Shown here piece by piece: positions 45,658 through 53,128 of a stretch of 64,000 nucleotides of DNA. Positions within the stretch are counted from its first letter, which is position 1, and each line of letters opens with the position of its first letter. Below the pieces are notes generated by a model, which was not told the origin of the DNA, searched no databases, and worked only from the letters and a program-made list of their open reading frames with translations. This DNA is from Natronorubrum sulfidifaciens JCM 14089 (GTDB lineage: Archaea > Halobacteriota > Halobacteria > Halobacteriales > Natrialbaceae), in NCBI RefSeq assembly GCF_000337735.1, contig NZ_AOHX01000039.1, forward strand, positions 219,887-283,886. Reading direction: 5' to 3'. The position numbers and the translations under genes are program-made.

Positions 45658-46575
45658 TCAGCGGCGGGTGGCGTTGCTATCGGGCATCGTCGAGTGGCGC
45701 ACTGGCCCGTTCATATCGGCGCGCTCCGACGGCGGTGGTGCCATCGTCGAGTAGCGTGTCCCACTGCCACCGGACGTGTCGTGATTCCGGTCCGACCCGA
45801 GGCTCCCATCGAGCAACCCGTCGTCCGCATCCGACTCGGCCCCGTCTTCGGTCGTGTCGTCCTCACGCTCGCTCTCCCCGCCGGCAGCGCTGGTGCTCGC
45901 CTCCTCGAGTCGGTCTCGAAGCTGCTCGAGGTCGTCACCGATCCCGTCGAACGAAGACGCCATCGCCGATCGAAGCTGGTCACCGAGTTCGCTGGACGAC
46001 TCTGCCCCGCCTGTCTCGGCGTCGTCGCAAGCGGACGTGTCGTCACCGTCACGTTCGAGAATATCGTCGAGGCCACTGGCCTCGCTCACTGTCTCGGCGG
46101 CCGACTCGATCGTCTCTCGGACGCTCCCGTCGTCGTTTTCGGACTCGTCAGCCGTGTCCGCTTTAGCGTCGGCCTTCGGTTCGGAGTCGTCGCCCGCCGC
46201 GCCGTCGCCAATCGACTCCCGTAACTCGCCGACGGCTCCCTCGAGTGCGCTCTCATCGCCCCTATCAGCAAGTTTCGAGAGGTTCAGCAGTCGCTGTAAC
46301 GTCTCGACCTGTTCCGGATCGCCCTGTGCGATCGCCGCCGGAATCGAATCCGGTTCCGTCCCGTCCGGGAGCGTCTCGAGATCGACTGCCTCGAGCAGGT
46401 CGTCCGGGTCGGCCGACTCGAGCAGGTCGTTCGCCTTCGCCGCGGTCTCGAGCAAGTCCGTCTGGGCCGCGTCGTCGTCTTCCCCGTCGGCCTCGTCTGT
46501 CGAGACAAGCGAGCCGCTGGACGCATCGGTCTCGTGCAGTACCTCGTTGACGTGTTCGCGTAGTTCTTGGCTCAT
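45658..46575 (-). CDS. Acidic-cluster protein A (uncharacterised)
   Basis: A 305-residue, strongly acidic protein, not recognised. Residues ~40-125 are helical, with leucine-rich DLLETAAKANDLLESADPDDLLEAV and a second amphipathic stretch around EQVETLQRLLNLSKLADRG. A segment near 150-170 (ETIESAAETVSEASGLDDIL) is repeated in protein B. The C-terminus carries two RxSTM motifs (RYSTMAPPPSERADM and RHSTMPD). No signal peptide or membrane helix is seen, so it is probably cytoplasmic. It is the last of four consecutive genes, 51 bases after protein B. Confidence 0.7.
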   Translation of the reverse strand: MSQELREHVNEVLHETDASSGSLVSTDEADGEDDDAAQTDLLETAAKANDLLESADPDDLLEAVDLETLPDGTEPDSIPAAIAQGDPEQVETLQRLLNLSKLADRGDESALEGAVGELRESIGDGAAGDDSEPKADAKADTADESENDDGSVRETIESAAETVSEASGLDDILERDGDDTSACDDAETGGAESSSELGDQLRSAMASSFDGIGDDLEQLRDRLEEASTSAAGGESEREDDTTEDGAESDADDGLLDGSLGSDRNHDTSGGSGTRYSTMAPPPSERADMNGPVRHSTMPDSNATRR

Positions 46576-46626
46576 CTGTCGTGTCTCGCGTCTAAAGCCG
46601 CATCTCGAGGCGACGATTTCGATCGA

Positions 46627-47571
46627 CTACTTGGCTTCCGCGTCCGCCTCGTCCGCTGATTCGGCGTCCGACTCGTCGTCGGTCACCGTCGCGACGATCT
46701 CGTCGGTCATCTCCTCGCGGCTGAGGTTTGCCTTCACACCGACGTCCTTTGCGACCGATTGCAGATCGTCGTAGGACATCACCCCCAAGAAGTCCGTGAG
46801 TGTGTCTTTCCGGAGCCCTTCGATATCCTCGGCCGACGGTTCGGAGTCGTCTTCGCCATCCTCCTCGGCGTCGGTCGTCTCCGACTCATCGCTTTCGTCC
46901 GCCGTATCCTCCTCGGCGTCGGTCGTCTCCGCCTCGTCGCTTTCGTCCGCCGTATCCTCCTCGGCGTCCGGTTCGTCATCCCTTTCCGTCTCGGCGTCGC
47001 CGTCCTCCGTCGTTTCATCGTCCTCGGATTCGTCCGCATCGTCGTCCGTGAGGACGTCGTCGAGTCCGCTGGCCTCGCTTACGTCTTCGGCGACTGACTC
47101 GACCGTCTCTCGAGCATCAGTCTTCTCGCTTTCTTCGTCAGCGGCGTCGCTCTCTACGTCGGCTTCACCCGCTTCGTCCGCCGATTCGTCTTCGCCGGTA
47201 TCGCTCTCGAGGAGTCCCTCGAGGCCACTCCCCTCGGTCGCACCCTGTGCCAGCGATTGGACCGATTCCTTGGCGTCGCTTTCGTCGACCGTCTCGCGGA
47301 GGGCGTCACGGATCGCCGTCGTGAGATCCGACTGCAGCTCTTGGCGGTCTTTTTCGGCTTCGATCCCCTCGGCGATCGTCTCGTGGATCGCGCGGCCGAT
47401 CGATGACCCCAGTTCCCGACCCGCTCGCGCGCCAAACTCACGACCGACCGCGGCACCGATCTCGCCGCCGTCGATGCCGTTTTCGATGGAGCCGTCACCG
47501 AGCAGATCGGTCACTGCGACCTGATTGCTCACCTCCTGGGCGACCAGCTGCTTCAGCCCGGCGTCACTCAT
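46627..47571 (-). CDS. Acidic-cluster protein B with glycine zipper and Rho-N/SAP-like C-terminus
   Basis: A 314-residue acidic protein. Residues 1-75 include a glycine-zipper-like helix (GGEIGAAVGREFGARAGREL, from residue 35) nearly the same as in protein C. The middle holds the VSEASGLDDVL segment shared with protein A and a 16-residue acidic repeat (two copies, bases 46860-46955). Residues ~250-297 (SYDDLQSVAKDVGVKANLS region) resemble the small helical Rho-N/SAP fold that can bind nucleic acid; that is a weak pattern match. The start at 47571 is preferred over an ATG at 47595. Role unknown. Confidence 0.7.
   Translation of the reverse strand: MSDAGLKQLVAQEVSNQVAVTDLLGDGSIENGIDGGEIGAAVGREFGARAGRELGSSIGRAIHETIAEGIEAEKDRQELQSDLTTAIRDALRETVDESDAKESVQSLAQGATEGSGLEGLLESDTGEDESADEAGEADVESDAADEESEKTDARETVESVAEDVSEASGLDDVLTDDDADESEDDETTEDGDAETERDDEPDAEEDTADESDEAETTDAEEDTADESDESETTDAEEDGEDDSEPSAEDIEGLRKDTLTDFLGVMSYDDLQSVAKDVGVKANLSREEMTDEIVATVTDDESDAESADEADAEAK
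46860..46955. repeat. Two tandem 48-base repeats inside protein B gene
   Basis: Two adjacent 48-base units with only a few differences (46860-46907 and 46908-46955), followed by a partial third copy to about 46966. They encode an Asp/Glu/Ser/Thr-rich 16-residue unit. Confidence 0.8.
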
Positions 47572-47631
47572 CGAACTCACCTCGAGGCGGGACATCCGAT
47601 CCGTCGGAGAGCAGTTGACACGATAGCATGG

Positions 47632-48201
47632 TCACTCTTCTTCCTCGTCTTCGTCCGTGGCCGCAGTGTCGTCGGCTTCAGCGTTGTCGTCCTCAGCGGT
47701 ATCGCTTTCCCCCTTACCTTCCGTGTCGTCGCCGTCGTCTTCTGCCTCCGGCTCTGCATCGCCTTCAGCTTCCTCTGCTGGTTCGTCTTCGGCTTCCTCT
47801 GCTGGTTCGTCTTCAGCTTCCTCTGCTGGTTCGTCTTCAGCTTCCTCCGCCGGTTCGTCTTCAGCTTCCTCCGCCGGTTCGTCTTCAGCTTCCTCTGCTG
47901 GTTCGTCTTCGGCTTCCTCTGCTGGTTCGTCTTCGGCTTCCTCCGCCGGTTCGTCTTCGGCTTCCTCGTCGGGACCGAGCAGTTCCTCGACGACCAGCTC
48001 ACCGATCGTTCGGCCGACTGATTCGCCGACCTTTCGACCGACGAGTGCACCGATCTGACCGCCGAGTGCTTCGCCGAGCGGCTTCTCTCCGTTGATTTCG
48101 TCTTCCCACTGCGTTCCCTCGACGAGCTCATCGACGTCAACGTTCTCGGCGATCTTTCCGTAGTCGATTCGCTGGGTCACTGATTTCGATTGCTCACTCA
48201 T
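47632..48201 (-). CDS. Acidic-cluster protein C with glycine zipper and eight acidic octapeptides
   Basis: A 189-residue protein. Residues 43-76 contain a glycine-zipper-like segment (GGQIGALVGRKVGESVGRTI), typical of self-associating helices. Residues 81-144 are eight exact copies of AEDEPAEE, and the rest to residue 189 is nearly all Asp, Glu, Ala and Thr. No signal peptide. The start overlaps the end of gene D by 4 bases. The fold of the N-terminal ~75 residues is unknown; the tail is certainly disordered and highly negative. Confidence 0.75.
   Translation of the reverse strand: MSEQSKSVTQRIDYGKIAENVDVDELVEGTQWEDEINGEKPLGEALGGQIGALVGRKVGESVGRTIGELVVEELLGPDEEAEDEPAEEAEDEPAEEAEDEPAEEAEDEPAEEAEDEPAEEAEDEPAEEAEDEPAEEAEDEPAEEAEGDAEPEAEDDGDDTEGKGESDTAEDDNAEADDTAATDEDEEEE
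47770..47961. repeat. Eight tandem 24-base repeats encoding AEDEPAEE
   Basis: Eight units of 24 bases that encode identical octapeptides but differ at silent positions (for example TCTGCT versus TCCGCC, and GGC versus AGC). Silent differences with fixed protein suggest selection on the peptide or old expansion. This is not a CRISPR array: there are no spacers. Confidence 0.9.
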
Positions 48202-49178
48202 GATGACGCCTCCGTCTGTGACGCTGCGTCGGACTGGGAGTCTGACTCGACTTGCTCGCGATCCGGCTCGAGCTGCTCGATCAGTTGCTCGATTACCCGG
48301 CTGACGACCGTTGCCACGAGGTCTTCGATCGGGAAGCCGGGGATGAGCCCGAGTAGCTTCTCTTTCAGCCAGCTCCAGGCGTTGGCGATCCGACCACTGG
48401 ACTCATCGTCTGTCGCTTCGGTCTCTTCGGTCTCGGCTTCCGGTTCCTCGGCATCGGTTTCCGATTCGTCACCGCCAAGCCCGAAGAGTCTGCTGAGCAG
48501 TTCTTTTGGCTTGCTCGCCAGTCCGCTGAGGAGCGCTTTCGGTTTCTCCAGCAGGCTGCTGAGCAGTTCCTTCGGCTTGTCCAGGAGTGACGAGACTGCG
48601 TCTGAGAGGCCGCCAGCACCATCGAGAAGGCCGGTCACTGCAGACAACAGGTTCCCGAGCAGGTTACTCTCGCCTGGACGGGCTGAGACGTCGAGCGTCA
48701 CCGGGTTCAGGTTCACCTCGAGGCCAAGCAGATCGAGGAACAGGCCATCGAGATCGAGATGGAGGACGCCGGACGCGTCGTCGTCCTGGTAGACGTCCTC
48801 GGCATCTTCGACGTGGTACTCGGCTGACTCCTCGTCGGCTTCTTCTTCGGCTGATTCCTCCTCGTCGGCTTCTTCTTCGGCTGATTCCTCCTCGTCGGCT
48901 TCTTCTTCGGCTGATTCCTCCTCGTCGGCTTCTTCTTCGGCTGATTCCTCCTCGTCGGCTTCTTCTTCTTCGGCTGGTTCCTCCTCGTCGGCTTCTTCTT
49001 CTTCGGCTGGTTCCTCCTCGTCGGCTTCTTCTTCGGCTGGTTCCTCCTCGTCGGCTTCTTCTTCACCCTCGTCGGCTGAAGATTCCGTCTCACCTTCCTC
49101 GTCGGTCGTCGATTCATCGTCGCCCGCTTCCTCGCTCTCGTCTTCCGCCGTCACTTCGGCCTGGCCGCCGTCGGTCAT
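48198..49178 (-). CDS. Acidic-cluster protein D with acidic repeats, GNLLG domain and 11-residue amphipathic repeats
   Basis: A 326-residue protein. Residues ~41-118 are tandem ADEEE(P/S)AEE repeats. Residues 138-187 form a hydrophobic module (LDLDGLFLDLLGLEV, then VTLDVSARPG, then NLLGNLLSAVTGLLDG) that recurs, by my recollection, in hypothetical proteins of other bacteria and archaea. Residues 201-233 are three 11-residue repeats KPKxLLSxLxx, like lipid-binding 11-mer helices. A C-terminal amphipathic/hydrophobic helix follows (about 264-304). No signal peptide. It is the first gene of the block; the start at 49178 is chosen because upstream frame sequence lacks protein character. Confidence 0.7.
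   Translation of the reverse strand: MTDGGQAEVTAEDESEEAGDDESTTDEEGETESSADEGEEEADEEEPAEEEADEEEPAEEEEADEEEPAEEEEADEEESAEEEADEEESAEEEADEEESAEEEADEEESAEEEADEESAEYHVEDAEDVYQDDDASGVLHLDLDGLFLDLLGLEVNLNPVTLDVSARPGESNLLGNLLSAVTGLLDGAGGLSDAVSSLLDKPKELLSSLLEKPKALLSGLASKPKELLSRLFGLGGDESETDAEEPEAETEETEATDDESSGRIANAWSWLKEKLLGLIPGFPIEDLVATVVSRVIEQLIEQLEPDREQVESDSQSDAASQTEASS
48825..49058. repeat. Tandem ~30-base acidic repeats in protein D gene
   Basis: About seven units of 27-33 bases encoding ADEEE(S/P)AEEE. Four adjacent S-type units of 30 bases are identical at the DNA level, indicating recent expansion; P-type units vary in length by one codon. Confidence 0.85.
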
Positions 49179-49398
49179 CACCCTGTGGTCTGGCGATCTC
49201 GCCTGCTTGTCGACGTAGCGGTTCCTCGAGCAGGTATGGACCGCCACGGGATCCGAACACTCTTCGGATCCATCTCGTTCTTGGCTCAGTGTCATTCTAC
49301 GAAAACAAGACGGCAGACGGCATTGTGGGGATTGGCCTTGCGTGTGCGACTGCTGCAGTGACCAGCTTAAAGGAAAATCGATCAGTCGTCTGACCTGC

Positions 49399-50679
49399 TT
49401 ACTCGAGCGACCCAACGCGAAGCGCGTACTCGCCGCGCCGGTCGCCCTCGTCGTGATACTCGACGGGCTCTTCGATCGCGGCGATGGTCTCGCCGTCGAC
49501 GGCAGCGGCGGTCGCGATTCCCGCGAGCGAGTCGACGCCGGTCGGGCCGGACTCGAGGTCGAACCAGCGAACGGCGTGGGTCTCGGGGTCGCGAACGCGG
49601 AAGTTCTGGGCACACGGTGTGACGAGCGTGTCGCCGTCGGTAGCGAGCCCGTGGACGAACCCGCCCACCTGTTCGTCCCACAGGAGGTCACCGTCGGCAT
49701 CGAACGTCACGATCCGATGCTCGTTCGGATGACGGCCCTCGGTCTCGCGGCGCTCGAGGGCATAGGTGTTCCCAGTGACGAACGCGACTCGGCCGTCGTT
49801 CGCGTAGACGTGGTTTGGGTAGGCGTACAGCGTCTCACCGTCGATTTCGGTTTCGACTGCCAGATCGACGGCCCAGCGCTCGGCCCCGGCGGGGCCGAGC
49901 AGATAGCCGCGCTTGTCGCCGTGACTCGAGACCGCGATCACGTCGCCGTCGAACGAGACGTCGCCGACGCGTCGGTCGCCCTCGGTGCCAGGGTCCCAGG
50001 TCCACTCGAGGTCGCCCGTGTCCGTCTCGAGGACGACGAGGCCGTTGTCGTGGTCGCCCATACAGCGATTGTAGCCGACGGCTAAGCGGTCACCGTCGGT
50101 GTCGAGATCGATCGCGATCGGCGAGGCGTCGGTCTCGTAGGTCCAGCGAACCGAGCCGTCGGGGTCGAACGCGTAGACGGTGCTGTGCCACTGGCGGCGC
50201 TCGCCGTCGCGCTCGTAGCGCCTTGCGGCCGCGTACAGTCGGTCTCCGTCCGTCTCGAGCGAGACGACGTAGGGCAGGTAGAAGACGCTGTCTTTGACCG
50301 CAGTGCCGATGTCCGCGGCAGTATCGTACTGCCAGCGTTGTTCGCCCGTCTCGGCGTCGTAGACCGCGATCGTTCCCGTCTCGCCGCGACCGGCGACGAC
50401 GACGGCAGCAGCGCTGGCGGCCGTCTCATCGTCCGAAAGCGTCGTAATCCCGACGGCGTGATCCGGATGGGTAACAGTCCAGCGGGGCTCGAGGGAGTCG
50501 GCCTCGTGGGCGGTTACGGTTCCGTCCCACTCGCCGGTGACGACGAGGTCGCCAGTCGTGGCGACCGCAGAGCGAGTCCACATGTGCCGGCTGCGAGCCG
50601 GTTCGATCTCGCCAAGCGGTCGTCGTTGGAGCGATCGCTCGTGCTCTGGTTCGGAGCCAGCGGTTCCAGCCATGCTCAC
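49399..50679 (-). CDS. PQQ-like beta-propeller repeat protein in the cobalamin cluster
   Basis: A 426-residue protein made of about seven WD/PQQ-like blades (repeated patterns such as YDAETGEQRWQYD, FDPDGSVRWTYETD and LETDTGDLEWTWDPG). There is no signal peptide, so it is probably cytoplasmic. It overlaps the DUF3209 gene by 4 bases and is the last gene of the cluster. By recollection the same pair accompanies cbiX in other haloarchaea, so a role in cobalt handling or chelatase assembly is plausible but unproven. Confidence 0.8.
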   Translation of the reverse strand: MSMAGTAGSEPEHERSLQRRPLGEIEPARSRHMWTRSAVATTGDLVVTGEWDGTVTAHEADSLEPRWTVTHPDHAVGITTLSDDETAASAAAVVVAGRGETGTIAVYDAETGEQRWQYDTAADIGTAVKDSVFYLPYVVSLETDGDRLYAAARRYERDGERRQWHSTVYAFDPDGSVRWTYETDASPIAIDLDTDGDRLAVGYNRCMGDHDNGLVVLETDTGDLEWTWDPGTEGDRRVGDVSFDGDVIAVSSHGDKRGYLLGPAGAERWAVDLAVETEIDGETLYAYPNHVYANDGRVAFVTGNTYALERRETEGRHPNEHRIVTFDADGDLLWDEQVGGFVHGLATDGDTLVTPCAQNFRVRDPETHAVRWFDLESGPTGVDSLAGIATAAAVDGETIAAIEEPVEYHDEGDRRGEYALRVGSLE

Positions 50680-51047
50680 TCCTCGACTGGGAACGTCTCG
50701 TGGAGGGTGTCGTGGGCCTCACCCATCCCGTCGACGATGCTCTCACCCTGAACACTCAGCCGCTCGACCGCACGCTCTGCGTTGCGGACCTCGAGCAGTC
50801 GACCCCGGGTGTAATCGTACTCGGGGTCCTCGCTGGCCATGGCTGCGACTTCCTCCTCCAAGTCGACCAGCGCCGCATCGAGGTGGCGCTGGATCTCTGC
50901 AAGGGTGTCAGCCTCAACGAGGCCTTCGATGGGGCCCTCGAGATGGCCCTCGAGTTCTTTCTCCGCGTGTTCGCGGGCGCTCTGGTCCCCGACGCCGAGG
51001 ACGTTCATCAATCCGAGTCGTAGTGCTTCGATTTCGTGACAGCTCAT
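50676..51047 (-). CDS. DUF3209 family protein
   Basis: A 123-residue, all-helical, acidic protein (MSCHEIEALRLGLMNVLG at the N-terminus). It has Cys3-His4 at the very start, a possible metal ligand pair. Found next to CbiX in haloarchaea and some bacteria. It lies 52 bases after cbiX and overlaps the propeller gene by 4 bases. Activity unknown. Confidence 0.85.
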   Translation of the reverse strand: MSCHEIEALRLGLMNVLGVGDQSAREHAEKELEGHLEGPIEGLVEADTLAEIQRHLDAALVDLEEEVAAMASEDPEYDYTRGRLLEVRNAERAVERLSVQGESIVDGMGEAHDTLHETFPVEE

Positions 51048-51099
51048 ATCTAGTTCTGTGATTTCGTGGTCGTGGGTTGGTCGTGTGTCTATGCGTCTG

Positions 51100-52326
51100 C
51101 TACAGCGTCTGGTCGACGAGGTCGCTCACGATGCGGTCCCGATCCAGATGATCTGCGACGAGTCGTTCGGCATCCTCGGCTGCGACGTCGCCGTACCAGA
51201 TCCCGTCAGGGTAGACGGCAACCATCGGTCCGTCGCCACAGCGACCGAGACAGGACGACCGCGTAATGCGGGCATCGCAGTGCTCGGAGTCGCGAGCTTT
51301 CTGGCGAAGGCGCTCGAGCACCGCGGGCGACCCCATGTCGGCACAGGTCCGGTTCGTACAGACCATGACGTGCTTCTCGGGCGCGTCGTGGGTGTGTGGT
51401 TCGTTGTCGACGTCCTCTCGATCCGCATGTGCGTCCTGATGAGCCAGCGCCCGGAGCATGGCCCGTGCGCCGCCGACATCTTCTTCGTAGCCCTCGAGGT
51501 CGACTTTGTACTTGCACGTGTCACAGGACATCTCGACGCTATCGGTTCGAGCCTCCTGCCAGCGGTCGGCGAAAACGTCGAGCAGTCGCGAGTCCGTGCC
51601 AAGTGGGTCGCCCGCCAGCGCGTCGACGTACGGGTAGTCGTCGTCGAACTCTGCGGTCCAATCCCGGACTCGCTGGGTGAGGACGCCGTCGCCGAGCATG
51701 TAGGGGAGGACGACGACCGCGTCGGGACGGTGCTTCGAGAGGCCGTGGAGGGTGTCCTCGAGCGTCGGCTCAGTGACGCCGATAAACGACGCTTCGACGC
51801 GGTCGAACGCGCGGCCTTCATACAGCAGTCGGGCCAGCTTGTGGACGTCGCCGTTGGCATCCGGATCGCTCGAGCCGCGCCCACAGACGACGACGGCAAC
51901 GTCGTCCTCGGTGCGGTCGACGCTGAGTTCCGATTCGACCACACCGGCGCGGTCGTCGAGCAGGTCCAGAATCGCCGGATGGATACCCAGATGCGCGCCG
52001 TTTCTGATCTCGACGTCGTGGGTCGCTCGAGCCTGTTCGATCGCCAGCGGCACGTCGTTTTTGACGTGGCTCGCGGCGAACAGCGAGCAGTGGACGACGG
52101 TTACCTGTGATGTGACAGCTGCAAGCCCCGCGATAGCGTCGTCGATCGCCGGCTCTGCCAGTTCGAGAAACGCTGCATCGACCAGAATCCCCAGTCGCGA
52201 CTCGAGGCCGGCAGCGAGCTCTCGAACCTGTTCGTTCGACTTTGCTCGACGGGAGCCATGCCCCACCAGGAGGACGGCCTCGTCGTCGAATGCGGACGTG
52301 GATCTGGAATCGTCGGATTTGCTCAT
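51100..52326 (-). CDS. cbiX: Sirohydrochlorin cobaltochelatase CbiX with C-terminal [2Fe-2S] ferredoxin-like domain
   Basis: A 408-residue protein. The first ~260 residues are two CbiX-type half-domains (LLVGHGSRRAKSNEQVRELA and VVVCGRGSSDPDANGDVHKLA); the metal-binding His residues are visible in the first half (VGHGS, VHCSLF). A CxxC (MSCDTC, near residue 265) and a thioredoxin-like ferredoxin domain follow, with VCTNRTC and SSCLGRC supplying four Cys for a [2Fe-2S] cluster. It inserts cobalt into sirohydrochlorin, the entry step of the anaerobic cobalamin route. The start at 52326 follows from family alignment; the frame extends to 52731 without protein character. Confidence 0.92.
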   Translation of the reverse strand: MSKSDDSRSTSAFDDEAVLLVGHGSRRAKSNEQVRELAAGLESRLGILVDAAFLELAEPAIDDAIAGLAAVTSQVTVVHCSLFAASHVKNDVPLAIEQARATHDVEIRNGAHLGIHPAILDLLDDRAGVVESELSVDRTEDDVAVVVCGRGSSDPDANGDVHKLARLLYEGRAFDRVEASFIGVTEPTLEDTLHGLSKHRPDAVVVLPYMLGDGVLTQRVRDWTAEFDDDYPYVDALAGDPLGTDSRLLDVFADRWQEARTDSVEMSCDTCKYKVDLEGYEEDVGGARAMLRALAHQDAHADREDVDNEPHTHDAPEKHVMVCTNRTCADMGSPAVLERLRQKARDSEHCDARITRSSCLGRCGDGPMVAVYPDGIWYGDVAAEDAERLVADHLDRDRIVSDLVDQTL

Positions 52327-52381
52327 CAGTTGTTGGTATGGGTGGATACTGAACGCGGTTCGAACACGGCGCTCGGGGTGG

Positions 52382-53128
52382 TTACTCGTCGTAGCTGTCT
52401 GCCTGCTCGATACTCCACTCGAGTTTTCGACGCCGGCTCGGCGCGAACAGGCCAGTTGTCTCGCAGCCTTCGTAGAGCCACGTGCCAAACTCGGGGACGG
52501 CATCGTCGTCGACGCCGAACCAGTAGCCGCCCGAGGACGTCTCCGAAAGCTCGCCGATGGGTGTGTCGACCGGACAGTCGGCGAGCAGTTCCCGTGTCGC
52601 CTCGAGCAGCGTGCGGTCGTCGTGAACGAACGAAATGCCGACAGTGCCACTCGAGGACTTGAAACAGATCGTCCCACAGCCCTCGAGCAGGCCGCGAAGG
52701 AGCTCTCGCTCGTGACTCGAGAACGCGCCAAAGCGGTAGTTGCCGCGGCCGTCGACAGGTAGCGAGAGTGCGCTGGCGCGACCCAGCAGCCCCTCGCTAT
52801 CCTCGTCCTCGCCGATCGAGAGCGTGTACTCGTCTTCCGTGCGCGTAATCGACGTGTCGTGGGCGTACTCGCGGCTGCTCGTCTCGTGGTCGATGTCGCC
52901 GCCCGCGATCGCGGCGAGCACCTGCGCGGATTGCTCGTCGGTGGTCACGACCTCGAGATGCTCACGGCGTCGCCGTTCGCTGTTCGTGGTTCTCGCTTCG
53001 CTCCGAACCACGCGCCCACTGCCGGCGACGTGCCCCCAGAGGTACGCGCTCGCAGGATGGCCCACAAGCGGGTCGGCTGGAACCTCGATCTCGAGGGCGT
53101 CGTCGGTCATCGATTCGGCATCGCTCAT
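52382..53128 (-). CDS. Cobalamin-cluster protein resembling a catalytically dead LAGLIDADG endonuclease
   Basis: A 248-residue protein in the cobalamin cluster. It shows two LAGLIDADG-like helices: YLWGHVAGSGRV (residues 29-40) and LLRGLLEGCGTI (143-154). Each is followed by the beta pattern of homing endonucleases (second half: GISFVHDD, LLEATRELLAD, YWFGVDDD, then a Lys/Arg-rich RRRKLEW). The acidic catalytic residue is Ser in the first motif and Cys in the second, so DNA cutting is unlikely. It overlaps the ferredoxin gene by 4 bases. It may be a regulator or a scaffold; the function is unknown. Confidence 0.65.
   Translation of the reverse strand: MSDAESMTDDALEIEVPADPLVGHPASAYLWGHVAGSGRVVRSEARTTNSERRRREHLEVVTTDEQSAQVLAAIAGGDIDHETSSREYAHDTSITRTEDEYTLSIGEDEDSEGLLGRASALSLPVDGRGNYRFGAFSSHERELLRGLLEGCGTICFKSSSGTVGISFVHDDRTLLEATRELLADCPVDTPIGELSETSSGGYWFGVDDDAVPEFGTWLYEGCETTGLFAPSRRRKLEWSIEQADSYDE

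Noticed and set aside
47770..49058. Regular repeats suggesting a CRISPR array
   Set aside because: The units are contiguous, in frame, without spacers, and encode acidic peptides.
49179..49700. N-terminal extension of acidic-cluster protein D
   Set aside because: The frame runs over the 3' end of the propeller gene and through a gap, and its translation is Arg/Ser/Pro-rich and unlike haloarchaeal protein.
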